Positions 20,695 through 29,123 of a stretch of 64,000 bases of DNA are shown one piece after another (position 1 is the stretch's first letter; every line of letters begins with the position of its first letter). The stretch spans positions 1-64,000 of the forward strand of contig DASYFT010000018.1 of assembly GCA_036498265.1 (NCBI GenBank), written 5' to 3'. The translations under genes were made by a program, and so were the position numbers. This DNA is from Palsa-744 sp036498265. GTDB taxonomy: Bacteria > Actinomycetota > Thermoleophilia > Solirubrobacterales > Solirubrobacteraceae. Below the pieces are notes generated by a model. The model saw nothing but the letters and a program-made list of their open reading frames with translations. It did no database searches and was not told the DNA's origin.

Positions 20695-21431
20695 GACGCG
20701 GGCACGGTATCGATACCCCGCCCACCCCAGCGGGTCATCTCGTAGAGGGCGACCGTTGCGGCCATCGCGGCGTTGAGCGACTCCGACGCGATCGGGATCC
20801 GCGCGCTGCGCTCGCAGGCGGCCACGACCTCGGGCGGCAGGCCCTCACGCTCGGCGCCCACCAGCAGCGTGACCGGTGCGCGGTCCTCTCCACCGCGCAG
20901 CGGCTCACCCGCGCCTGCCAGCAGTGCGATGCGCTCGCCGGGGAGCTGATCGACGTCGTCGACCCGGGCGAGCTCGACCGAGAAGACCGCGCCCATGCTG
21001 GCCCGCACGGCCTTAGGCGAGTGCGGGTCGGCGCAGCCGGGGCCGAGCGCCACGCTCGAGGCGCCGAACGCCTGGGCTGCCCGGAGAACGGTGCCGACGT
21101 TGCCAGGATCGCCGACGCCGTGCAGGTACACACAGAGCGGACCGCCGGGCTCGCTCCAGCGCTGCTCGTAGATGCCGATCACGCGAGTAGCCGACCCGAG
21201 CGTCGAAGCGCCGGCCAGGGCCGCGGCGTCGACGTCGTGGAAGCCGCTGCCTCCGAGGTGGCTGCCGGCCAGCCGGTAGCCCTCGACGGCGTGACGCCCC
21301 GCGTGCGCGGCTGCCGCGATCAGGTCCTCGCCCTCGGCGATGAAGCGGCCGAGGCGGGCCCGCTCGCGCTTGCCGTGCAGGCGGCGCACCGCCTTCAGGC
21401 GGGGATTGCGGGGGGATGCGATCTGGGTCAT
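20691..21431 (-). CDS. TrmH/SpoU family RNA 2'-O-methyltransferase
   Basis: This 246-residue SPOUT (trefoil-knot) methyltransferase has the start region PRNPRLKAVRRLHGKRERAR and the knot motifs LHGVGDPGNVGTVLRAAQAF, TLLVGAEREGLP and IPIASESLNAAMAATVALYE. It probably acts on 23S rRNA or tRNA; the exact target is not determined. I use MTQIASPRN (ATG 21429-21431); the longer frame would start inside the U-tract of the preceding terminator. The methyltransferase-pheS-pheT order is widespread in actinobacteria, and here the arg genes are appended to it. Confidence 0.9.
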   Translation of the reverse strand: MTQIASPRNPRLKAVRRLHGKRERARLGRFIAEGEDLIAAAAHAGRHAVEGYRLAGSHLGGSGFHDVDAAALAGASTLGSATRVIGIYEQRWSEPGGPLCVYLHGVGDPGNVGTVLRAAQAFGASSVALGPGCADPHSPKAVRASMGAVFSVELARVDDVDQLPGERIALLAGAGEPLRGGEDRAPVTLLVGAEREGLPPEVVAACERSARIPIASESLNAAMAATVALYEMTRWGGRGIDTVPAS

Positions 21432-21465
21432 TGGGTGTCGGTGTTCGGTGTTGCGGTCCGGGATC

Positions 21466-21500
21466 AAAAAAGGGCGCCCTCCTTGTCAGGAGCGGCGCCC
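21466..21500 (-). terminator. Intrinsic terminator of the infC-rpmI-rplT operon
   Basis: On the minus strand a GC-rich stem (GGGCGCC 21494-21500 with GGCGCCC 21472-21478, continued by CTCC/GGAG at 21489-21492 and 21479-21482, loop TGACAA) is followed directly by six U (21466-21471). It lies 46 bases beyond the rplT stop and separates the ribosomal operon from the methyltransferase-pheST-arg operon. Confidence 0.9.
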
Positions 21501-21545
21501 GGGAGGGGTTATGTCGATTGCCGGGTGACCGCCGGCTCTCCGGGG

Positions 21546-21905
21546 TCAGGCAGCCGACGCCTCGCGGGCGACCTCGGCGAAACGTCGGAAGGTGTCGGCG
21601 TCGCGGACGGCGATGTCCGCGAGCACCTTGCGGTCGAGCTCGACGCCGGCCAGCGACAGGCCGTGCATGAACTGGGAGTAGCTCATCCCGTTGATGCGGG
21701 CGGCGGCGTTGATCCGCGTGATCCACAGCCTCCTGAAGTCCCGCTTGCGGTTGCGCCGGTCGCGGTAGGCGTAGGCATCCGCCTTGAGCAGCGCCTCCTT
21801 CGCGCGCTTGTAGTTCGAGTGGGCCTCACCACGGAAGCCCTTCGTCAGCTCGAGCGTCGCGCGGCGCTTCTTGCGCGCGTGGACGGAGCGCTTGACCCTG
21901 GTCAT
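21546..21905 (-). CDS. rplT: 50S ribosomal protein L20
   Basis: This 119-residue L20 is recognisable by its basic N-terminus (TRVKRSVHARKKRRATLELT) and the RDRRNRKRDFRRLWITRINA segment. It binds 23S rRNA during early 50S assembly and in some bacteria represses its own operon. Its start overlaps the rpmI stop by four bases. No L20 pseudoknot operator was recognised upstream. Confidence 0.97.
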   Translation of the reverse strand: MTRVKRSVHARKKRRATLELTKGFRGEAHSNYKRAKEALLKADAYAYRDRRNRKRDFRRLWITRINAAARINGMSYSQFMHGLSLAGVELDRKVLADIAVRDADTFRRFAEVAREASAA

Positions 21906-22102
21906 TTCCGCGCTCCCAGCAGCCGCTTGACCCGCGGCTCGTCGTGCTTGGAGAGGATCACCGGGCGGCCGAGCGCGCGCTTGTGTTTGGGCGACTTCTT
22001 CTCGAGGATGTGACTCGTGAAGGCGTGCCGCCCGCGCACCTTGCCGGTGGCGGTGACTTTGAAGCGCTTCTTGGCGCCTGAGTGGGTCTTCATCTTGGGC
22101 AT
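21902..22102 (-). CDS. rpmI: 50S ribosomal protein L35
   Basis: This 66-residue L35 has the family pattern MPKMKTHSGAKKRFKVTATG and the central SHILEKKSPKHKRALGR. It is translationally coupled to rplT (ATGA overlap) and sits 54 bases after infC, the conserved infC-rpmI-rplT order. Confidence 0.97.
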   Translation of the reverse strand: MPKMKTHSGAKKRFKVTATGKVRGRHAFTSHILEKKSPKHKRALGRPVILSKHDEPRVKRLLGARK

Positions 22103-22156
22103 GGCGGAAGCAGACGATTATGGCACGGCGCCGTGCCGGGAGCGGACCCGGCGGGG

Positions 22157-23011
22157 CTAGGCTGCCGACTCGGCGGGAGCCGAGGGCTCATCGGCGGGTT
22201 TCGCCGGCTCGGGCGCTGGGACCTGCTCGGGCGGCGAGTCCTCGCCACCGGAAGGCTGCTCGGCGGGTTTCGCAGACTCGGGCGGGGGCGCCTGCTCGGG
22301 CGGCGAGTCCTCGCCCGCGGACGGCTCCTCGGCCGCTGCAGGCGGCGGCGCCGATGCGTTCCCGGCGGACTCGAGCGCGGCCGAGGCGACGTCGCCGTCG
22401 TGGTGGCCCTCTCCAGAGCCCTCGCCGGCGGCGGAGTCCTCCTCGCCGAGTCGTCCGGCGATGACCGCTTTGGAGGGCGCCATCATCATCGTCATGTTGC
22501 GCCCTTCCTGCATCGGGCGCTGCTCGACGACGCCCAGCTCGGAGAGCTCCTCGGCGAGACGGTCGAGGATCGCCGTCCCTCGCTCCGGATGGGTCACCTC
22601 GCGTCCGCGGAACATGATCGTGATCTTGACCTTGTCCTTGTGGCGCAGAAAGCGCTCGACGTGGTGCTTCTTGGTGTCGTAGTCGTGCTCGGCGATCTTC
22701 GGACGGAACTTGATCTCGCGGACGGTGATCTGCTGCTGGTGCTTGCGCGCCTGCTTGAGCTTCTGGGCCTGCTCGTACTTGTACTTGGAGTAGTCCAGCA
22801 CGCGGCAGACGGGAGGCCGGGCCTCCGGCGCGACCTCCACGAGGTCGAGTTCCCTTTCCTGGGCGAACGCGAGCGCATCGGGCGTCTTGAGCACCCCGAC
22901 CTGTTTGCCCTCGTCGTCGATCAGGCGCACCTCGGGCACCCGAATCCGCTCGTTGATCCTCGTCGTGTCCCGCTCCGGCGGGCGCCGGTCGAACCTTCTG
23001 GGTACCGGCAC
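22157..23011 (-). CDS. infC: Translation initiation factor IF-3 with acidic/proline C-terminal tail
   Basis: This is a 284-residue IF-3, about 100 residues longer than the E. coli protein. The N domain (INERIRVPEVRLIDDEGKQV) and C domain (VREIKFRPKIAEHDYDTKKH and KVKITIMFRGRE) are complete up to about residue 185. The remainder is a disordered Ala/Pro/Glu tail with two near-identical 23-residue units (each containing GEDSPPEQ then PAKPA or SAKPA). Actinobacterial IF-3 proteins often have such tails. The listed start is GTG at 23009-23011. It follows thrS by 30 bases in the same operon. Confidence 0.93.
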   Translation of the reverse strand: MPVPRRFDRRPPERDTTRINERIRVPEVRLIDDEGKQVGVLKTPDALAFAQERELDLVEVAPEARPPVCRVLDYSKYKYEQAQKLKQARKHQQQITVREIKFRPKIAEHDYDTKKHHVERFLRHKDKVKITIMFRGREVTHPERGTAILDRLAEELSELGVVEQRPMQEGRNMTMMMAPSKAVIAGRLGEEDSAAGEGSGEGHHDGDVASAALESAGNASAPPPAAAEEPSAGEDSPPEQAPPPESAKPAEQPSGGEDSPPEQVPAPEPAKPADEPSAPAESAA

Positions 23012-23041
23012 TAGCTGTTTCGGCCGCGCGTCAAGCGGAGG

Positions 23042-25030
23042 CTACGCGCGTCGCTCTGAGGATTTGCCGGGCGTCAATGCCGTCGAGTATAGCTCTCCCT
23101 CGACCCGCTCGATGAAAGCGGCGGGGCTCATCGCGCCGAGGTCTCCGCCCCGGTGCTCACGGACCGAGACGGAGCCCTCCTGCTCCTCGCGCTCGCCCAC
23201 GATCAGCATGTAAGGGACCTTGCGGAGCTCGGCCTCGCGGATCTTTCGTCCGATCGACTCGCTGCGGTCGTCCAGCTCGACGCGCACCCCCGCGGCGCGG
23301 AGCTCATCCGCGACGGACCCGGCGTAGTCGCCGAAGCGATCGGACACGGACAGCACGATCGACTGGACCGGAGTCAGCCACAGCGGCAGCTCGCCGCCGT
23401 AGTGCTCGAGCATGATGCCGATGAAGCGCTCGTAGGAGCCGAACAGAGCCCGGTGGATCATCACCGGCCGGTGCTCCTGGTTGTCCGCGCCCGTGTACGT
23501 GAGCTCGAAGCGCTCGGGCATCGAGTAGTCGAGCTGCACCGTCCCGAGCTGCCAGGAGCGCCCGAGCGAGTCGGTCACGTGCATGTCGATCTTGGGGCCG
23601 TAGAAGGCGCCGTCGCCGGGGTTCAGCTCATAGGAGAGCCCCAGCTCCTCGAGCGTGCTCACGAGCTTCCCCTCGGCGCGGTCCCACATCTCGTCGCTCC
23701 CGATCCGCCGCTCGGGCCGCGTCGAGAGCTCGATGCGCACCTCGAAGTCGAACATCGCGTAGGTGGCGAACGCCATCTCGAGGGCGCCTCGGACCTCGTC
23801 TTCGACCTGATCCTCGGTGCAGAAGATGTGGCCGTCGTCCTGGGCGAAGTGCCGGACGCGCAGCAGCCCATGCAGCACACCCGAGGGCTCGTTGCGGTGC
23901 AGCAGGCCCGGCTCGAAGTAGCGGACGGGCAGCTCCCTGTAGGAGTGCCGGCGCATCGCGAACAGCTGGGCGTGTCCGGGGCAGTTCATCGGCTTGACGC
24001 CCATCACGCGTCCCTCGGACTCGACGAGGAACATGTGCTCTTTGTACTTGTCCCAGTGCCCCGAGGTCTTCCACAGCTCCGAGTCGTAGATCTGGGGCGT
24101 CTTGACCTCGGCGTAGCCGCGCTCGGCACCCATCCGGCGGGACAGCGCGACCAGCGCGTTCCACACGCTCGTGCCCGCGGGAAGCCAGAACGCCGCCCCG
24201 GGCGATACCTCGGAGAAGGTGAACAGCCCCAGCTCGCGCCCCAGCTTTCGATGGTCGCGCGCCTTGGCCAGCTCGATCCGCTCGAGATGCTCCTCGAGCT
24301 GGGCCCTGGAGAAGAAGCTCGTTCCGTAGATCCGGGTGAGCATCGTGCGGCTGGAGTCGCCACGCCAGTAGGCACCCGCGACCGAGCGAAGCTTGAACGC
24401 GCCGACCGTGCTGGTGCTCGGCGCGTGGGGCCCGCGGCAGAGGTCGGTGAACGGGCCGTTGGTGTACAGCGAGACAGTCTCCAGCGGGTGGGCCGGATCG
24501 GCGCCCGCGATGAGGTCGTCGATCAGCTCGACCTTGTAGTCCTGGCGCTCGGCGACGAACCGCTCGCGCGCCTGGGCGACCGGGACGTCCTCGCGGACGA
24601 ACGGCTCGGCGGCCTCGACGTGCGCCCGCATCCGCTCTTCGATCTCCGGGAAATCGGCCTCGGAGACGGTGGTGCGGGCGGGGAACTCGAAGTCGTAGTA
24701 GAAGCCGTCCTCGATCGGCGGTCCGATCGAGATCTTCACGCCGTCGTAGAGCTCGGTCACCGCCGAGGCCAGGACGTGGGCGGCGTCGTGCCTGATCAGC
24801 TCGAGCGACTTCGGCCCGCTCCGGTCTGTGAGGATCGAGACTCGCGCTCGGTCCGGCAGCGGCCTCGCCAGGTCTCGCACCTCGGAGGCGTCCTCACCCG
24901 GCCTCTGCACCTCGACGGCGAGAGCGGCGCGGGCCAGGCCGGGCCCGATCGCTGCGGCGGCGTCCGCGCCGGTGGCGCCGTCCGGCAGCTCCAGCGGCTT
25001 GCCGTCGGGCAGGGTGACGGTGATCGACAT
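23042..25030 (-). CDS. thrS: Threonine--tRNA ligase
   Basis: This 662-residue class II synthetase has an N-terminal TGS domain (VTLPDGKPLELPDGATGADA), an editing domain, then the catalytic core whose zinc ligands are the Cys in GVKPMNCPGHAQLFAMR and two later His. The core also carries the conserved LRVRHFAQDDGHIFC motif. The C-terminal anticodon domain ends the protein. Length is normal. It leads into infC-rpmI-rplT, an order also found in enterobacteria where ThrRS represses its own mRNA; no operator mimic was identified here. Confidence 0.97.
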   Translation of the reverse strand: MSITVTLPDGKPLELPDGATGADAAAAIGPGLARAALAVEVQRPGEDASEVRDLARPLPDRARVSILTDRSGPKSLELIRHDAAHVLASAVTELYDGVKISIGPPIEDGFYYDFEFPARTTVSEADFPEIEERMRAHVEAAEPFVREDVPVAQARERFVAERQDYKVELIDDLIAGADPAHPLETVSLYTNGPFTDLCRGPHAPSTSTVGAFKLRSVAGAYWRGDSSRTMLTRIYGTSFFSRAQLEEHLERIELAKARDHRKLGRELGLFTFSEVSPGAAFWLPAGTSVWNALVALSRRMGAERGYAEVKTPQIYDSELWKTSGHWDKYKEHMFLVESEGRVMGVKPMNCPGHAQLFAMRRHSYRELPVRYFEPGLLHRNEPSGVLHGLLRVRHFAQDDGHIFCTEDQVEDEVRGALEMAFATYAMFDFEVRIELSTRPERRIGSDEMWDRAEGKLVSTLEELGLSYELNPGDGAFYGPKIDMHVTDSLGRSWQLGTVQLDYSMPERFELTYTGADNQEHRPVMIHRALFGSYERFIGIMLEHYGGELPLWLTPVQSIVLSVSDRFGDYAGSVADELRAAGVRVELDDRSESIGRKIREAELRKVPYMLIVGEREEQEGSVSVREHRGGDLGAMSPAAFIERVEGELYSTALTPGKSSERRA

Positions 25031-25068
25031 CGGAGCGCTGGAGGCTACCCGCCCCGCGCGCGAGGCCG

Positions 25069-25941
25069 TCAGGCGAGCAGCCAGAGCGCGTCGTCCCCGA
25101 TCGGCATCCGACGCACCCGGCCCTCGCCGACGAGCTCGATCAGGGCGCGCTCGGCCGCTTCGCGGTCCGGCGCCTCGTTGTTGTCGGCCATGATCGCGGC
25201 GACCTCCTGCGTGACGAGACCGCCGGGGAAGCGCTCGAGCGCCTCGAGCGGCCCGTCCGGCGGCGGCTCGCGCGAGAGGCTGCTGTCGAGGTTGGCGATG
25301 AGCACGTCGTAGGCCTCGACGGGCTGGAAGCCGCCGGCCTCCAGGCGACGGCCGTCGCTCTGGAAGACGATCGACGGCGCCGAGTAGCGGACCGGCCCGT
25401 CCGTCTGGCGGGCCTTGCCCTGGAAGTGCGTGGGCCCGCCCTCCGCCGTGCGGGTCTCCTTGCGATCCTCCTCATACGCCTCGATGGTGCGCTCGTCGTC
25501 GATCGCCGCGATGACCGCGCCGATGTCCAGGCCGCTCACCCGCTCGAGCGCCCTTTCGATGTCGGCGTCCTCGTCGAGCACAAGAGTCGTGGTGAACCAC
25601 CCGAACTGCAGCGCCCGCAGCGCGTCGTTCGCGAGGGCCGGGTCGATCAGTCGTGTCGCCACGATCGCGCGGCAGGCGCGGGCGGTGGCGGCGACCCGGG
25701 GCCGCGGCTCTGAGACGAACGGCATGCCGTAGCGGCGAAAGTGGAGGTTGCCGGCGGCCATCAGCGCGGGCGTGTAGCCGCGCTCGACGTAACGGCTGGC
25801 ATCCTCGGCGAGGCCGATCGTGACCAGCCGCCAGTCCAGCTGCGCTCCGTAGCGCCAGCGCAGCACCGCGAGGGCCGGGCTGGCCGAGTACGCCCAGGGG
25901 CATCCGGGGTCGGTGTAATGGGTGACGGAGATCGAGGCCAC
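25069..25941 (-). CDS. DsbA-fold thioredoxin family protein, single-cysteine type
   Basis: This 290-residue protein is read from the GTG at 25939-25941 (MASISVTHYTDPGCPWAY). The frame is open to 26031, but the added N-terminus is unlike the family and crosses the palindrome at 25951-25964. The thioredoxin motif is DPGCPWAY, CPWA instead of CxxC, so only the first Cys remains, as in 2-hydroxychromene-2-carboxylate isomerase and some FrnE/DsbA relatives. The C-terminal third (EALERFPGGLVTQEVAAIMA to GRVRRMPIGDDALWLLA) looks like a small helical add-on. It probably acts in cytoplasmic thiol chemistry or glutathione-like conjugate isomerisation; this is inference. thrS follows 38 bases downstream. 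Confidence 0.72.
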   Translation of the reverse strand: MASISVTHYTDPGCPWAYSASPALAVLRWRYGAQLDWRLVTIGLAEDASRYVERGYTPALMAAGNLHFRRYGMPFVSEPRPRVAATARACRAIVATRLIDPALANDALRALQFGWFTTTLVLDEDADIERALERVSGLDIGAVIAAIDDERTIEAYEEDRKETRTAEGGPTHFQGKARQTDGPVRYSAPSIVFQSDGRRLEAGGFQPVEAYDVLIANLDSSLSREPPPDGPLEALERFPGGLVTQEVAAIMADNNEAPDREAAERALIELVGEGRVRRMPIGDDALWLLA

Positions 25942-25950
25942 ATCCCAATA

Positions 25951-25964
25951 CTTGCACGTGCAAG
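25951..25964. promoter_or_regulatory. Perfect 14-bp palindrome, probable operator
   Basis: CTTGCACGTGCAAG is a perfect palindrome lying 10-23 bases upstream of the DsbA-fold gene start. Size and symmetry fit the site of a dimeric winged-helix repressor of MarR or HxlR type, and its position would block the promoter or ribosome access. No cognate regulator is adjacent. Confidence 0.5.
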
Positions 25965-26138
25965 CATCGGTCCCGGCACGTCCGCTTCGCCGCCCGCCGC
26001 CGGCCTCGCCACGGTGTTTATCGAAGTCCACCCGCGGGTATAGCGGCTGCGTCGGGTGGCATGGGAGCGCACCGGATGGCCCGGGGGCGGCGCAGGCCCG
26101 GGCGGCATCCGGGTCGGGGACATCGAACGGGGAGAGAC

Positions 26139-28937
26139 ATGATCACAGCAGCATCGGGTCTGGCCATGCGTCGTGGGATCCTGGCCCTCGTCGCGGGGAT
26201 CCTGTTCGCGGCGGCCCCGGCGGCGGCGCAGGGCGCCGCGCCCGTGCAGCCCTATGGGACGAACGACGCCGGCGGCTTTCGCAACGTGCTGCCCGCCGGA
26301 GAGAACGGGCTGGACAACGCCGCCCAGCTCGCCGAATTCCAGGCCAACGGCACCTACCCGCCGCACTTCACCGACCAGCTCCCGCTCTACGCCGGTCTCC
26401 CCTATGCCTCCCCCACGCTGACGCACGAACAGATCGCCTCCTACTTCAAGGACGCGACCTTCGGCGTCAAGGAAGGCGACCTCGCCTCGACCGAAAGCCC
26501 GCGCTCCGACGTAACGATCCAGCGCGACGGCTCCTACGGCGTGCCTCACATCTACGGCAGCACGCGGAGCGGCGTGATGTTCGGCGCCGGCTACGCGGCC
26601 GCCGCCGACCGGCTGTTCCTCATCGACGTCCTGCGCCACACGGCACGTGCGGAACTCTCCTCCTTCATCGGCGGCTCGGCTGGGAACCGGGCGATGGACC
26701 AGGTCCAGTGGATGACCGCGCCGTACACCGAAGCCGACCTGCAGTCGCAGCTCGAAAACGCGCCCAAGCTGTACGGAGCCGAAGGCGAAAAGGTCGTCGC
26801 GGACGTCAACAGCTTCGTCTCCGGCATCAACGCCTACATCCAGGCGGCGTTGATCAACCCCAACCTGATGCCGGCCGAGTACGCGGCCCTCGGGAAGGTG
26901 CCGGCCGAATGGAAGCCGACCGACGTGATCGCCGAGGCATCGCTGATCGGCGGGATCTTCGGCAAGGGCGGCGGCGCCGAGGTGCGCTCGGCGCTGGCAC
27001 TGGAGTCCTTCGAAAAGCAGTTCGGCAAGACCGTCGGGCGCACAGCCTGGAAAGGCTTCCGCGAGCAGAACGATCCCGAGGCGCCGGTCACGGTCGCAAA
27101 GAGCTTCCCGTACGAGACCGCCTCGCCGTTCTCGAAGACCGGCCTTGCGATGCCCGACCCCGGGTCCGTCCAGTTCCTGGGCGACGGCGGTGGCGTCGAA
27201 GAAACGCTTTCGCCGGCAAGCGCCGACGCGAGCGCCCCGGGCTCGCTCACCCACACGCCCTCTCCGCACGCGATCCCCAGCGACGGCTCGTTCGGCTCCT
27301 CACTGCTGCACCAGGCGCTGGCGGGCCCGCCGCACGCCTCCAACTGGGAGCTCGTGAGCGCGAAGCACTCCACGAACAAACACGCGATCGCCGTGATGGG
27401 CCCGCAGGTCGGCTACTACACCCCAGAGATCCTCATGGAGGAGGACCTCCACGGGCCCGGCATCGACGCCCGCGGCGCCGCCTTCCCGGGCGTGAACCTC
27501 TACGTCGAGCTGGGTCACGGCCGCGACTACGCGTGGAGCGCGACGACGGCGACCTCGGACAACGTCGATACGTTCGCGGAGGTGCTCTGCCAGGACGAAC
27601 TCCACTACACCTACAAGGGCCAGTGCCTGCCGATGGAAAAGCTGGAACGGGACAACAGCTGGACGCCCAACGGCGTCGACAAAACCTCGCCCGGCTCTGA
27701 AAAGCTGACCGTCTACCGCACCGTCCACGGCATCGTCTACGCGCGTGGCACCGTGGGTGGCCAGAAGGTCGCGTTCTCGAGCGCGCGCACGACCTACTTC
27801 CACGAGGCCGACTCGGCGGTCGGCTTCTCGGAGCTCAACGAACCCGCGGTCGTGACCGGACCGCAGCAGTTCCAGCAGGCGGCCTCGAAGATCGACTTCG
27901 CGTTCAACTGGGCCTACGTCGACGCCAACCACATCGCCTACTACCTCTCCGGCGCCTACCCCGAACGCGCGGTGGGCACCTCGCCGGACTTCCCGATCCT
28001 CGGCACCGGCGAATACGACTGGCAGGAATACGACCCGCAGTTGCACACGATGAAGCTGGTCCCGTTCGAAGCGCACCCCAACGCGATCGACCCGCCGTTC
28101 CTGGTCTCGTGGAACAACAAGCAGGCGCCGGGGTGGTCGGCGGCCGACGACAAGTACGCCTTCGGCTCCGTGTATCGCATGCAGCTGATCCGCAACTTCA
28201 TCCAGCAGGACATCGCGGGCGGCAAGAAGATGGGCGTCGAACAGCTCGTCAGCGCGATGGACGAGGCCGCCACCCAGGACATCCGGATGGTGCAGCTGTG
28301 GCCGACCATCCGCCAGGTCCTCGGCACGCCCTCTAGCCCGCAGCTGCAGGAAGCGGTCGCCAAGCTCGAAGCCTGGTACGCCGACGGCGGGCACAGGCGC
28401 GACCTGACCAACAAGAGCATCTCAAGCCCGGGGACCTACCAGCACAACGAAGCGATCACGATCATGGACGCCTGGTGGCCAAAACTCGTCCAGGCGGCGT
28501 TCCGCCCCGCGCTCGGCGACGAAGTGTTCGGCGCGACGAACGGCATGCTCGAACTCGGCGGCCCCTACCCCGGCGGTGAACCCGCCGCGCCCGACTTCGC
28601 CGACGGCTGGTACGGCCAGCTCAGCAAGGACCTGCGCGACCTGCTCGCCGCCAACGGCCTCGGCTCGGCGCCCAAAGGCGCTTACCCCCGGCTGTACTGC
28701 GGCGGCGGCTCGCTCGAAACGTGCCGCCAGGCGCTGCAGAGCTCGCTCACGGAAGCGCTCTCGGTGACGCCGCAGCAGGCCTACGGCCAGGGGGCCTGTG
28801 CCGAAGACCCGCAGGCCAGCTGCCACGACATGAACCGCTGGGTCAACGCCAGCGGCGTCTCCGTGCCCCCGTTCCCCTTCCAGAACCGCCCGACCTTCCA
28901 GCAGGTGATCGAGCTCACGCAGACGCTGCCCAGGTAG
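26139..28937 (+). CDS. Secreted penicillin acylase family hydrolase
   Basis: This is a 932-residue N-terminal-nucleophile hydrolase. The start ATG at 26139 has a good ribosome site (GGGGAGAG) and gives a signal peptide (MRRGILALVAGILFAAAPAAAQG within residues 11-33). The alpha-chain region has the family pattern DVTIQRDGSYGVPHIYGSTR. The new N-terminus of the beta chain is expected at the Ser of HASNWELVSAKHS (about residue 401), after which come the conserved VMGPQVGYYTP and the substrate-pocket segment GRDYAWSATTATSDNVDTFAE. Penicillin, AHL-lactone and aculeacin acylases share this fold; the amide substrate here is unknown. It acts outside the membrane and sits before the Ig-repeat operon. 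Confidence 0.88.
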   Translation: MITAASGLAMRRGILALVAGILFAAAPAAAQGAAPVQPYGTNDAGGFRNVLPAGENGLDNAAQLAEFQANGTYPPHFTDQLPLYAGLPYASPTLTHEQIASYFKDATFGVKEGDLASTESPRSDVTIQRDGSYGVPHIYGSTRSGVMFGAGYAAAADRLFLIDVLRHTARAELSSFIGGSAGNRAMDQVQWMTAPYTEADLQSQLENAPKLYGAEGEKVVADVNSFVSGINAYIQAALINPNLMPAEYAALGKVPAEWKPTDVIAEASLIGGIFGKGGGAEVRSALALESFEKQFGKTVGRTAWKGFREQNDPEAPVTVAKSFPYETASPFSKTGLAMPDPGSVQFLGDGGGVEETLSPASADASAPGSLTHTPSPHAIPSDGSFGSSLLHQALAGPPHASNWELVSAKHSTNKHAIAVMGPQVGYYTPEILMEEDLHGPGIDARGAAFPGVNLYVELGHGRDYAWSATTATSDNVDTFAEVLCQDELHYTYKGQCLPMEKLERDNSWTPNGVDKTSPGSEKLTVYRTVHGIVYARGTVGGQKVAFSSARTTYFHEADSAVGFSELNEPAVVTGPQQFQQAASKIDFAFNWAYVDANHIAYYLSGAYPERAVGTSPDFPILGTGEYDWQEYDPQLHTMKLVPFEAHPNAIDPPFLVSWNNKQAPGWSAADDKYAFGSVYRMQLIRNFIQQDIAGGKKMGVEQLVSAMDEAATQDIRMVQLWPTIRQVLGTPSSPQLQEAVAKLEAWYADGGHRRDLTNKSISSPGTYQHNEAITIMDAWWPKLVQAAFRPALGDEVFGATNGMLELGGPYPGGEPAAPDFADGWYGQLSKDLRDLLAANGLGSAPKGAYPRLYCGGGSLETCRQALQSSLTEALSVTPQQAYGQGACAEDPQASCHDMNRWVNASGVSVPPFPFQNRPTFQQVIELTQTLPR

Positions 28938-29123
28938 CCGCCGTTCCGGGAGGGTTGCCGCCGGCGGTCCCCCTCGCGGATCTCGCTCGCACCCCTCCCA
29001 TTTTCGGTCTGCGCCCCGTATCATCTGGATCGGCGGAAGTGCGGGACGGCCTGGATGGGGGCCCCCCGCAATCCGAGGACACCCGGATCTATTGGGGGGA
29101 CATACGTTGGAGGGGGCATCGCC

